From NCBI GenBank assembly GCA_004560375.1, contig SFVC01000020.1, positions 1 through 58,982 of the forward strand: a DNA stretch of 58,982 nucleotides. The letters run 5' to 3'. Below the pieces are notes generated by a model. It saw only the letters and a program-made list of their open reading frames with translations, searched no databases and was not told where the DNA came from. Each line of letters opens with the position of its first letter. Within the stretch, counting starts at the first letter, position 1. Below, in pieces: positions 9,844-17,706 of this stretch. Source of the stretch: a bacterium. GTDB taxonomy: Bacteria; Bacillota; Clostridia; Oscillospirales; Oscillospiraceae. A program made the position numbers and the translations under genes.

Positions 9844-9926
9844 TACAATTCCTCCAATCCTTGGGTTGAAGATAGTTTATACCATTTCCCCCGTTCCGGC
9901 AAGTCAAAAATGGGGGACAGCGCCTC

Positions 9927-9955
9927 TTTTCATTCTATCCTGGGCGTGCTATAAT
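9927..9955 (+). promoter_or_regulatory. Candidate promoter for the MATE exporter
   Basis: TTTTCA (9927-9932) and a perfect TATAAT (9950-9955) with a 17-bp spacer lie about 65 nt upstream of the start codon. Confidence 0.6.
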
Positions 9956-10026
9956 AGAAAAAACGCGCCGGAGTCGTGCTGCGCCTGTTCGCGACGGCTC
10001 CGCAACCTGTGTCTTGAGGTGGAACG

Positions 10027-11412
10027 ATGGAAAACGTCCAAAAATCGGCCCTGTTTGAAACCATGCCCATCCCCCGGGCGGTGCTGTCCCTGTCGGTGCC
10101 CACCGTCCTCAGCTCGCTGGTGATGGTGCTGTATAATCTGGCGGACACCTATTTCGTGGGGATGCTCAACGACCCCGTGCAGAACTCCGCCGTCACCCTG
10201 GCGTCCCCGGTGCTGCTGGCCTTCAACGCCATAAACAACCTGTTCGGCGTGGGCGCCAGCAGCATGATGAGCCGCGCCCTGGGCTCCAAGGACTTCGACA
10301 CCGTGCGGCGCAGCTCCGCCTTCGGGTTCTACTGCGCCCTGATCTGCGGGGCGCTGTTCTCGGTGGCGGCCACCCTGTTCCGCCCCGCCCTTTTGGTGCT
10401 GCTGGGGGCGGACGCGGTCACCACCCAGGCCACCCGGCAGTACCTGTTCTGGACGGTGACCTGCGGGGCGGCCCCCGCCATCCTCAACGTGGTGCTGGCC
10501 TACCTGGTGCGGGCGGAGGGGGCCACCCTCCACGCCAGCATCGGCACCATGAGCGGCTGCCTGCTGAACATCGTGCTGGATCCCATCTTCATCCTGCCCT
10601 GGGGCCTCAACATGGGGGCGGCGGGGGCGGGCTGCGCCACCTTCCTGTCCAACTGCGTGGCCTGCCTGTATTTCTTCGTGCTCCTGTTTGTCCGGCGGGG
10701 CAGAACCTATGTGTGCCTGAACCCCGCCCTGGCCCGGCCCCGGGGAGACATCGCCAGGGGCGTGTTCGGCGTTGGCATTCCCGCCTCTATCCAAAACCTG
10801 CTGAACGTGACGGGCATGACGGTGCTGAACAACTTCACCGCCGCCTTCGGGCCGGACGCCATCGCCGCCATGGACATTGCCTACAAGATCAGCATGATCC
10901 CCCTGTACGTCGCCATGGGCGTGTCCCAGGGCCTGATGCCGCTGGTGAGCTACAACTACGGGGCGGGGAACGTGCCCCGGCTGAAGCGGGCCGTCCTGTT
11001 CGCCGCAAAGATCTCGCTGGCCTTCATGGCGGTGGTGACGGTGTGCTATTTCTTCGGCTCCGGCACGCTGGTGAGCCTGTTCATGAAGACGGAGGCGGTG
11101 GTGGCCTACGGCTCCCGGCTGCTGCGGTATATGTGTCTGGCCCAGCCCTTCCTGTGCCTGGACTTTTTGGCGGTGGGCGTGTTCCAGGCCTGCGGGCTGG
11201 GGCGGTACTCGCTGCTCTTTGCCGTGCTGCGAAAGATTGTGCTGGAGATCCCCGCCCTCTATATCCTGAACCGCCTGTTCCCGCTGTATGGGCTGGCCTG
11301 TGCCCAGCCGGTGGCGGAAGTGGTGCTGGCCGGGGCGGCGGTGATCATCCTGGCGCGGCTGTTCCGGCGGATGGACGCGGAGGGAACCCCGCTGGCCCAA
11401 ATGGGGCGCTGA
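10027..11412 (+). CDS. MATE-family multidrug/cation antiporter
   Basis: A 461-residue integral membrane protein with about twelve hydrophobic segments in two homologous halves, each beginning with the MATE pattern (first half SVPTVLSSLVMVLYNLADTYF, later GASSMMSRALGSKD; second half VGIPASIQNLLNVTG). MATE proteins export cationic drugs or metabolites using Na+ or H+ gradients; the substrate is not predictable here. GAGGTGG is 4 nt before the ATG. It is probably monocistronic, and the next gene starts after a 70-100 nt spacer without a clear terminator, so limited read-through is possible. Confidence 0.9.
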   Translation: MENVQKSALFETMPIPRAVLSLSVPTVLSSLVMVLYNLADTYFVGMLNDPVQNSAVTLASPVLLAFNAINNLFGVGASSMMSRALGSKDFDTVRRSSAFGFYCALICGALFSVAATLFRPALLVLLGADAVTTQATRQYLFWTVTCGAAPAILNVVLAYLVRAEGATLHASIGTMSGCLLNIVLDPIFILPWGLNMGAAGAGCATFLSNCVACLYFFVLLFVRRGRTYVCLNPALARPRGDIARGVFGVGIPASIQNLLNVTGMTVLNNFTAAFGPDAIAAMDIAYKISMIPLYVAMGVSQGLMPLVSYNYGAGNVPRLKRAVLFAAKISLAFMAVVTVCYFFGSGTLVSLFMKTEAVVAYGSRLLRYMCLAQPFLCLDFLAVGVFQACGLGRYSLLFAVLRKIVLEIPALYILNRLFPLYGLACAQPVAEVVLAGAAVIILARLFRRMDAEGTPLAQMGR

Positions 11413-11510
11413 ACGGTTCAAACCTCACAAATTTTTCCTGCAGCCCTTTCCCGGAGCCCCGTTTCTGCCGATAAACAGGGTAGATGCAGAAAGGAAAGGG
11501 GGTGTCCCGG

Positions 11511-12272
11511 TTGAGTGCTGCGCCCATATCCGCCGTCTCCCGCGAGGATCAGGTGACCCTCGGCCAGCAGGAGGAGGACTATTTCGGCTACTCCGATCCG
11601 CTGGCCCAGTCCATGAAGAAGCAGCAGCGGGAAGAGGGCTCCACCCTCACCGAGATGCTCCGGGACGCCCGGGAGAAGGCGGACGCCCATCAGAAAGAAC
11701 TTGACAAGCTGAAGCAGATCAATCCCCGGTACGGGGACGCGCCGCTGGAGGCCTACGCCCGGATCAGCCGGGCCCGCACCCCGGCCCAGGCGGGCTCCGC
11801 CGCGGGGTACGCCCGCCGCAGGGCCATGCAGCTCAGGGCCGCCCAGCGCACCGACCCGGAGCACGCCGACCAGATCAAGGCCGCCGCCGGACAGCTGGAG
11901 AAGGCGGCGGTTCGGGCCAACCGGAAGAAGCTGGAGCTGAACCGGGAGCAGCTGTCCCGGGCGCGGATGAAGCGGATGGTGAAGGAGAACCGCCGCCGGG
12001 AGGAGCAGCGCATCCGCCAGGAGCTTCGCAAAAGCCAGACCATGCGGGCCATCCGGGAGTCGGGCTACTTCAAGGAGACGGAGATCGCCAACCGTCAGGC
12101 AGATCAGCTCACCGCCACCAAAATGGAGCTGAAGGCCCAGGCGGAGCAGCTGGGCGCGGTGTCCCAGCGGGACATCGACGCCGCTATTCAGGGATACTCC
12201 GAGGGCACCCAGCTGGCCACCGTGGACGTGGACGCCCCCATGCAGTTCCCCCAGGTGGACGTACAGGCATAA
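11511..12272 (+). CDS. Unknown charged, largely helical protein (about 253 aa)
   Basis: I do not recognise this protein. It is hydrophilic, without signal peptide or membrane segment, very rich in Arg, Lys, Glu, Gln and Ala, and strongly predicted by eye as a coiled coil from about residue 40 to 225 (for example KLELNREQLSRARMKRM and RRREEQRIRQELRKS). The ends are less charged; the C-terminus finishes VDVDAPMQFPQVDVQA. I prefer the TTG start because GGAAAGGGGG lies 9 nt before it; an in-frame ATG at 11484 would add nine residues but overlaps that ribosome-binding site. Base composition matches neighbours. Convergent with the ABC exporter genes, sharing a terminator. Confidence 0.65.
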   Translation: MSAAPISAVSREDQVTLGQQEEDYFGYSDPLAQSMKKQQREEGSTLTEMLRDAREKADAHQKELDKLKQINPRYGDAPLEAYARISRARTPAQAGSAAGYARRRAMQLRAAQRTDPEHADQIKAAAGQLEKAAVRANRKKLELNREQLSRARMKRMVKENRRREEQRIRQELRKSQTMRAIRESGYFKETEIANRQADQLTATKMELKAQAEQLGAVSQRDIDAAIQGYSEGTQLATVDVDAPMQFPQVDVQA

Positions 12273-12287
12273 ATGCTTTGTTTGAAA

Positions 12288-12318
12288 AGAGGGTCTGCCG
12301 CGATGCGGCAGACCCTCT
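12288..12318. terminator. Terminator between convergent genes
   Basis: AGAGGGTCTGCCGC pairs perfectly with GCGGCAGACCCTCT; the minus-strand copy is followed by TTTTCAAA, so it mainly ends the ABC exporter transcript. Confidence 0.85.
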
Positions 12319-12339
12319 GAATCATTCCGGGAAACGGGC

Positions 12340-14169
12340 TTACGCCCCCCAGACCTTGGCCGCGTTCTCCTCGGCAAACTGCTTGCTGTAGAGGTCGTGA
12401 TAATAGCCGTGGGCCCGCAGCAGCGCCTCATGGGTGCCCTGCTCCACGATCTTGCCGTCCCGCACCACCAGGATCAGGTCCGCCTTGCGGATGGTGGACA
12501 GGCGGTGGGCGATCAGGAACGAGGTGCGATCCTTCAGCAGGTGATCGATGGCCTGTTGGATGAGCTGCTCGGTCTGGGTGTCGATGGAGGAGGTGGCCTC
12601 GTCCAGCACGAAGATCCGCGGGTCGGCCAGCACCGCCCGGGCAAAGGAGATGAGCTGCTTCTCGCCGGTAGACAGGCGGTCGCCCCCCTCGCCCACGCTG
12701 CTGTCCCAGCCCTGCTCCAGCTTGGCCACCACCGTGTCGGCGGAGACGGCCTTCGCCGCCGCCTCGATTTCACTGTCGGTGGCGTCCAAGCGGCCGTAGC
12801 GGATGTTTTCCCGGACCGTGCCGGAGAACAGATGGGGGCTTTGCAGCACATAGCCGATGGAGGAGTGGAGCCACAGCTGGCTGCGCTCCCGGTAGTCCCG
12901 GCCGTCGATGAGGATCCGGCCCTCGGTGGGCTCGAAGAAGCGGCAGGCCAGGTTCACCAGGGTGGACTTGCCCGCCCCCGTCTCGCCCACGATGGCCACC
13001 GTGGTGCCGGCGGGAATGTTCAGGTTGAAGTGCTCCAGCACGTTGTCCCCGCCGTCGGGGTAGCGGAAGGTCACGTCGTCAAACTCGATATCCCCCCGGA
13101 TGGGCTCCCAGTTCTCCCGCTTGGGGTGGAAGGCGTCGCCGTACTTCGCCACCACCTCGGGGGTGTCGGTGATCTGGGGCGCCTCGTCCAGCAAGCCGGT
13201 GACCCGCTCCACGGAGGCCTGGACGGCGATGAATTCCGCCAGGTTGGCCGTCATGGCCTGGATGGGCTCGAAGATGTTCATGGCGTAGGAGATGAAGGCG
13301 GACAGGGTGGCGATGTCCAGCGCCTGCCCCACCGTCAGGTAGCCGCCCCGCAGCAGCACGATGGCCACCGTCAGGGACGAGAAGAACAGCGTCACGGGGA
13401 TATAGACCGCGTTGAGCCGGGCGGCCCGCACCGCGGAGCGGTTCATCTCGTCCGTGAGCCCCCGGAAGCCGTGGATGCTCTGATCCTCGATAACCAGGGT
13501 TTTGGAGGTCTTGGCCCCGCTGATGCCCTCGTTGAAGGCCCCGGTGATCTTGGAGTTGATCTTCCGCACCTTCCGGTTCCAGTGGAGGATGCGGGGCTGG
13601 AAATATCCCGTCAGCACCGCCACAAAGGGCACCACCAGCACCACCACCAGGGCCAGCCGCCAGTTGAGGGTGAACATGATGGCAAAGGAGCTGATCACGT
13701 ACACCGTCACATCCACCATGTCGTTCAGCGTCCAGGCCAGGTTGCCCGCGATGCGGTTGGTGTCGTTGGTGATTCGGGTGAGCAGATAGCCCACCGGGGT
13801 GACGTTGTAGAAGGACAGGGACAGGGTTTGCAGATGCTCAAACAGATCCCGGCGCAGATCCCGGCCCAGGTACATCTCAATGTGCATGGTCTGCCGGGTG
13901 CTGGCCACCACCAGCAGGCCCAGCGCCGCGATGGCCAGCAGGTAGGCCGCCGTGAAGGGGACAAGGCCCTCCAGGGTGCCCGCCTGGATGAAGTGGCTGA
14001 TGGCGTACAGCTGGAACAGGGGCAGCAGGGAGTCCACCAGATCGGCGCAGGTGGTGAACCCGATGAGCTTGAAGTAGCGCCCCTTGAACCGCGCCAGGAT
14101 GGGCAGCAACCGCTTCCAGATGGACAGGTCAAAGGACTGGGTATATTCTTTTTCGTCAAAGGCGGCCAT
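12340..14169 (-). CDS. Heterodimeric ABC exporter, subunit with catalytic Glu (BmrD/YheH-like)
   Basis: A 609-residue half-transporter: an N-terminal six-helix export domain (about 20-310) and a C-terminal ATPase. Walker A is GETGAGKSTLVNLACRF near 395, Walker B IFVLDEATSSID with an intact catalytic Glu, but the signature motif is LSTGEKQL instead of LSGGQ. That pattern belongs to the subunit of heterodimeric exporters (BmrD, YheH, TM288) that pairs its degenerate signature with the partner's altered Walker B. Its start overlaps the partner's stop by one base, so the two are translated together. BmrCD-type pumps export drugs such as translation inhibitors or Hoechst dye; the substrate here is unknown. 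It is expressed behind the attenuator described upstream. Confidence 0.9.
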   Translation of the reverse strand: MAAFDEKEYTQSFDLSIWKRLLPILARFKGRYFKLIGFTTCADLVDSLLPLFQLYAISHFIQAGTLEGLVPFTAAYLLAIAALGLLVVASTRQTMHIEMYLGRDLRRDLFEHLQTLSLSFYNVTPVGYLLTRITNDTNRIAGNLAWTLNDMVDVTVYVISSFAIMFTLNWRLALVVVLVVPFVAVLTGYFQPRILHWNRKVRKINSKITGAFNEGISGAKTSKTLVIEDQSIHGFRGLTDEMNRSAVRAARLNAVYIPVTLFFSSLTVAIVLLRGGYLTVGQALDIATLSAFISYAMNIFEPIQAMTANLAEFIAVQASVERVTGLLDEAPQITDTPEVVAKYGDAFHPKRENWEPIRGDIEFDDVTFRYPDGGDNVLEHFNLNIPAGTTVAIVGETGAGKSTLVNLACRFFEPTEGRILIDGRDYRERSQLWLHSSIGYVLQSPHLFSGTVRENIRYGRLDATDSEIEAAAKAVSADTVVAKLEQGWDSSVGEGGDRLSTGEKQLISFARAVLADPRIFVLDEATSSIDTQTEQLIQQAIDHLLKDRTSFLIAHRLSTIRKADLILVVRDGKIVEQGTHEALLRAHGYYHDLYSKQFAEENAAKVWGA

Positions 14170-16010
14170 TACGGGTTCCCCCTTTCCTCCACCAGAGCCC
14201 GGTCGTCGCTGCTCATCTGGATGTCATAGATCTCCTTGTAAATGCCCGGGCGGGAGATGAGCTCCCCGTGGGTACCCACGTCCGCCACCCGCCCGCCGTC
14301 CAGCACCAGGATCCGGTCGGCCTGCATCAGGGTGGTGACCCGGTGGGAAATCAGAATCACGGTGGCGTCCGCCATCCGCTCCTTCAAAGCGGCCCGGATC
14401 CGGGCGTCCGTCTCGGCGTCCACGGCGGACAGGGAGTCGTCGAACACCATCACCGGGGCGTTTTGCAGCAGCATCCGGGCGATGGCCACCCGCTGCTTCT
14501 GGCCGCCGGACAGGGTGACTCCCCGCTCGCCCACCACCGTCTCCCAGCCGTTGGCCAGATCCGCGATGGCCTCGTCCACGCAGGCCACCCGGGCGCAGGC
14601 GCGCAGCTCCTCCTCGGTGGCGTCGGGACGGGTGGCGGCGATGTTCTCCCGGATGGTCTGGGAAAACAGGAAGGGCTCCTGGAGCACCAGGCCGATCTGG
14701 CGGCGCAGATCCTCCCGGCGTATGTCCCGCAGATCCACCCCGCCGACGGTGATCCTGCCCTGGCCCTCCTTCAGGTCGTAGAGGCGATCCAGCAGGTGCA
14801 CCAGGGTGGACTTGCCCGAGCCGGTGCCCCCCAGGATGGCGAAGGTGCCGCCCCAGGGGATGGTGAAGGACACGTCCCGGAGCACCTCCTGGCCGCCGTA
14901 GCCAAAGGTGACGTGGTCGAACACGATGTCGCCCGCCAGCTTGACGTTCTGGGCGGAGGGGCGGTCGTCCTCCTCCGAGGACTTGATGATGTAGCCCACC
15001 CGATCCAGGGACACCCCGGCCTTGCTCATCTCGGACAGCACCCGGCCCAGGGAACGCACCGGCCAGGCCATGGCGCTGTTGTACAGGATGAACACCTGGA
15101 ATTCCCCCAGGGTGAGGGAGCCGTTCACCACCGCCGCCGTCCCGGCCACGATGACCGCCATGATTTGCAGGCACACCAGGAACACGCCGGAGGCCCAGTA
15201 CACGCTGAGCACCTTGCCCAGCTCCACCCATAAAGCGGAAAAGCGGTCGTTTTTCTGAGCGAAGCGGTCGATCTCAAACCGCTCCCGGCCGAAGGCCCGC
15301 ACCACCCGCACGCCGGTGAGGTTCTCCTGGGCGCAGGTGGTCAGCTCCCCCTCCGCCTCGTCCGCCGCCTGGAAGCGGGTGGAGATCTTGCCGTAAAACA
15401 CCCCGGAGGCCAGCCCCGTGATGGGGATGAAGGCCAGGGGCACCAGGGCCAGCCGCCAGTTCATCACCAGCATGATGCCGGTGTACAGCACAATGAGAAA
15501 CACGGTACGCAGCACCTCCATGAGCTGGTTGCACACGAAGGTGCGGATCACCTCCACGTCGGAGGTGCACCGCTGGATGATGTCGCCGGTGGCGTGGGCG
15601 GTGTGCCAGTCAAAGCTCAGGCGCAGGATGTGGCTGTACAGATCGTCCCGGATCTTTTTCACAAAGCCCTCCGAGCCCCGGGCCAGGTTGATCCGCATCC
15701 CGTAGATGCACACGCCCCGCACCGCCGCCGCCAGGGCCACCGCCCCCGCCGCCATCCACAGGGCCTTCAGCGGGTCGGCCCGCAGCGCCTCCAGCGGCAG
15801 CAGCCGCAGCAGGACGGCAGGCAGGCCGGGCTCCCCGTCGGCCAGCACCGAGTCCACCGTCACCCGGATGATCTGGGGGATGACGGCGTTGCAGATGGTG
15901 TTGCCGTAGGCCAGGGCGATGGCCGCGGCGAAAAAGCCCCAGTTCCCCCGCAAGTAGCGCAGGATGATGCCGGTTTTTTCCCGCCCCGGCAGCTTGGCTT
16001 CCGTCTCCAT
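14169..16010 (-). CDS. Heterodimeric ABC exporter, subunit with degenerate site (BmrC/YheI-like)
   Basis: A 613-residue half-transporter with a six-helix export domain and an ATPase domain. Walker A is GGTGSGKSTLVHLL (about 400), the signature is canonical LSGGQKQRVAIAR, and Walker B reads VMVFDDSLSAVD, where Asp replaces the catalytic Glu. This complements the neighbouring subunit, so the complex should have one consensus and one degenerate ATP site. The start is the ATG 6 nt after GGGAGGAG; a longer frame upstream runs through the attenuator terminator and is not the real N-terminus. It is the first gene of a two-gene operon controlled by a leader peptide and a terminator. Confidence 0.9.
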   Translation of the reverse strand: METEAKLPGREKTGIILRYLRGNWGFFAAAIALAYGNTICNAVIPQIIRVTVDSVLADGEPGLPAVLLRLLPLEALRADPLKALWMAAGAVALAAAVRGVCIYGMRINLARGSEGFVKKIRDDLYSHILRLSFDWHTAHATGDIIQRCTSDVEVIRTFVCNQLMEVLRTVFLIVLYTGIMLVMNWRLALVPLAFIPITGLASGVFYGKISTRFQAADEAEGELTTCAQENLTGVRVVRAFGRERFEIDRFAQKNDRFSALWVELGKVLSVYWASGVFLVCLQIMAVIVAGTAAVVNGSLTLGEFQVFILYNSAMAWPVRSLGRVLSEMSKAGVSLDRVGYIIKSSEEDDRPSAQNVKLAGDIVFDHVTFGYGGQEVLRDVSFTIPWGGTFAILGGTGSGKSTLVHLLDRLYDLKEGQGRITVGGVDLRDIRREDLRRQIGLVLQEPFLFSQTIRENIAATRPDATEEELRACARVACVDEAIADLANGWETVVGERGVTLSGGQKQRVAIARMLLQNAPVMVFDDSLSAVDAETDARIRAALKERMADATVILISHRVTTLMQADRILVLDGGRVADVGTHGELISRPGIYKEIYDIQMSSDDRALVEERGNP

Positions 16011-16040
16011 AAAAGCTCCTCCCTTCCACCTATGGGCACG

Positions 16041-16069
16041 AAAAAAGCGCCCCTCCACAAGAGGGACGC
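16041..16069 (-). terminator. Attenuator terminator in the ABC exporter leader
   Basis: On the minus strand GCGTCCCTC pairs with GAGGGGCGC (one G-U pair) over a 5-nt loop, followed by six T, 31 nt before the exporter start codon. The 5' arm GTCCCTC can instead pair with GAGGGAC inside the leader ORF (16127-16133), giving an antiterminator. Confidence 0.85.
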
Positions 16070-16100
16070 CGCAGCCCAAATCATCGCTTGAAGCGGGCGA

Positions 16101-16187
16101 TCAGCCCACCTCAAGGGCGCGCAAAAGTCCCTCGCGGTACAAATTAAACTTCTTGTTGTCGCCAAACAGTGCGATCTTGAACATCAT
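16101..16187 (-). CDS. Leader peptide of the ABC exporter operon (28 aa)
   Basis: This short frame begins with two consecutive ATG codons 5 and 8 nt after a near-perfect AAAGGAGG, and ends in TGA before the attenuator hairpin. The peptide starts MMFKIALFGDNKKFNLYREG and ends LLRALEVG; it is not a recognisable protein. Its role is probably to report ribosome movement: codons 19-21 (GAG GGA CTT) contain the antiterminator sequence, so where a ribosome sits or stalls should decide between read-through and termination. The layout resembles bmrB upstream of bmrCD in Bacillus subtilis, where antibiotic-stalled ribosomes induce the pump. Function is inferred from layout, not from peptide homology. 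Confidence 0.75.
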   Translation of the reverse strand: MMFKIALFGDNKKFNLYREGLLRALEVG

Positions 16188-16219
16188 GCGCGCCTCCTTT
16201 CGTTGTTAAATGCCTGTTC

Positions 16220-16248
16220 AGTATATCCTCTTTGGGGCGGGTTGTCAA
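16220..16248 (-). promoter_or_regulatory. Promoter of the leader-ABC exporter operon
   Basis: TTGACA and TATACT on the minus strand with a 17-bp spacer; the start near 16213 leaves about 25 nt before the leader ORF. Confidence 0.85.
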
Positions 16249-16313
16249 CCTTTTTTTGCCGGGGATGGAAAAAGCCTGGTTTTGCGGGAAAACCGCCCTT
16301 TGCGCGGGGCCCG

Positions 16314-16358
16314 GAAAAAGGCGGAGGCGGGGCCGCCCTTTGGCAGCTCCGCCTCCGC
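16314..16358 (-). terminator. Terminator of the spore protein gene
   Basis: GCGGAGGCGG (minus strand) pairs perfectly with CCGCCTCCGC and is followed by CTTTTTCC. Confidence 0.85.
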
Positions 16359-16389
16359 TCCGCATGATTCCGGGCTTGCCGGGGTATGC

Positions 16390-16593
16390 TTACTTCAGGC
16401 CGTTCTCGTAGGCCTCGATCATCTTCTTGACCATCTGGCCGCCCACGGAGCCGGCCTGCTTGCTGGTCAGGTCGCCGTTGTAGCCCTGCTTCAGGTTGAC
16501 GCCCACCTCGTTGGCCGCCTCCATCTTGAACTTGTCCATGGCCTCGCGGGCGCCGGGAACCACCAGCCGGTTGGAATTATTCGTGTTAGACAT
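16390..16593 (-). CDS. Alpha/beta-type small acid-soluble spore protein
   Basis: SASPs coat and protect spore DNA and are degraded by the Gpr protease at germination. The 67-residue protein carries both family blocks: KMEAANEVGVNL, which includes the Gpr cleavage-type site (EAANEVG), and the C-terminal DLTSKQAGSVGGQMVKKMIE with the DNA-binding GGxMVKxMIE pattern. The start is the ATG 10 nt after AGGAG; an ATG three codons earlier is too close to that site. I could not identify a convincing sigma-G promoter upstream. Its presence implies the organism sporulates or descends from a spore-former. Confidence 0.93.
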   Translation of the reverse strand: MSNTNNSNRLVVPGAREAMDKFKMEAANEVGVNLKQGYNGDLTSKQAGSVGGQMVKKMIEAYENGLK

Positions 16594-16734
16594 ATCCTTC
16601 ATTCTCCTTTTTGAATCGTTGTCGTTTGTTTTCTCTTGGATCGGGAATCCGAGCATAGTTTGAGCCGCCCGCGTTTTTCTATGCGGGCGGCCCTCTGGTA
16701 AGTTCAGGAACCTGTCATTCAATTTTTCCGCCCC
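16594..16734. other. Spacer upstream of the spore protein gene, no gene seen
   Basis: This stretch holds the leader of the minus-strand spore protein gene and a GC-rich inverted pair around GCGGGCGG. No reading frame with a ribosome-binding site is visible. Confidence 0.5.
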
Positions 16735-16939
16735 AGGCGTCAGCCCAGCAGCAGCTTGTCGTCCGCCATGCCCCACCCGGCAGGCCGGGCGGGGGCCCCG
16801 CGGGCATTTGAATCCTCGGGCGGAGTGAATCCGCCCTGCGGAAATTCTCCGCTTCGCTGCGAATTTGCGGCGCCAGCGCCGTCCCCGCCGTGCGGGTGCC
16901 TGGACGAGGCGTCAGCCCAGCAGCAGCTTGTCGTCCGCC
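16735..16939. repeat. 33-bp direct repeat flanking a hairpin-rich 139-bp segment
   Basis: Positions 16735-16767 and 16907-16939 are identical over 33 bp. The right copy is the last eight codons, stop and 5 nt downstream of the ABC ATPase gene; the left copy duplicates that gene end 172 bp further down. The segment between is a run of short stem-loops (GGGCGG/CCGCCC, GCGGA/TCCGC, GGCGC/GCGCC, CCCGC/GCGGG). It could be an inserted small element with a long target duplication or a partial tandem duplication. Confidence 0.8.
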
Positions 16940-17706
16940 TCGTCGGAGCCGGTGGCCTGGCCGAACCGGGCCAGCAGATCCTCCACGGTGAGCTTCTTCT
17001 TGTCCTCCCCGGCGATGTCCAGGGCGACGCGCCCCTCGTACATCATGATCAGCCGGTTGCCGTGGACGATGGCGTCCTTCATGTTGTGGGTGATCATCAG
17101 GGTGGTGAGCTTATCCTTCTGGACAATGCGCTCGGTGGCCTCCAGCACCTTGGCCGCCGTCTTGGGATCCAGCGCCGCGGTGTGCTCGTCCAGCAGCAGC
17201 AGGTCGGGCTTTTGCAGGGTGGCCATCAGCAGGGTGAGGGCCTGCCGCTGCCCGCCGGACAGCAGCCCCACCTTGGAGGTGAGCCGATCCTCCAGCCCCA
17301 GATCCAGAATTTTGAGCACCTCCCGGTAGTGCTCCCGCTCGTCCCGGGTGATGCCGGGGCGGAGGGTGCGGCCCCGTCCCCGGCGGGAGGCCAGGGCCAG
17401 GTTCTCCTCAATCTGCATGGTGGCGGCGGTGCCCATCATGGGATCCTGGAACACCCGGCCGATATACTTGGCCCGCTTGTGCTCGGGCAGCTTGGTCACG
17501 TCCGTGCCGCCGATGGAGATCCGCCCGGAGTCCACCGGCCACACCCCCGCCACCGCGTTGAGCAGGGTGGACTTGCCCGCCCCGTTGCCGCCGATGACGG
17601 TGACGAAATCCCCGTCGTTCAGGGTGAGGGACACCCCGTTCAGCGCCGTCTTTTCGTTGACGGTGCCGGGGTTGAAGGTCTTGTAGATGTTCTGCACGTC
17701 AAGCAT
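16912..17706 (-). CDS. ABC transporter ATPase of a TrpXYZ-type uptake system
   Basis: The 264-residue ATPase energises import by the membrane protein encoded just upstream. Walker A GGNGAGKSTLLNAVAG is near residue 38, the signature LLSGGQRQALTLLMA near 150, Walker B LLLLDEHTAALDP near 175 (the usual DEPTAALD with His instead of Pro), and the switch His in MITHNM near 212. The start overlaps the permease stop by 8 nt. With the adjacent permease and PF04392-like binding protein it forms the cluster annotated elsewhere as TrpXYZ or an uncharacterised amino acid/nucleoside-like importer. Its 3' end is duplicated downstream. Confidence 0.88.
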   Translation of the reverse strand: MLDVQNIYKTFNPGTVNEKTALNGVSLTLNDGDFVTVIGGNGAGKSTLLNAVAGVWPVDSGRISIGGTDVTKLPEHKRAKYIGRVFQDPMMGTAATMQIEENLALASRRGRGRTLRPGITRDEREHYREVLKILDLGLEDRLTSKVGLLSGGQRQALTLLMATLQKPDLLLLDEHTAALDPKTAAKVLEATERIVQKDKLTTLMITHNMKDAIVHGNRLIMMYEGRVALDIAGEDKKKLTVEDLLARFGQATGSDEADDKLLLG

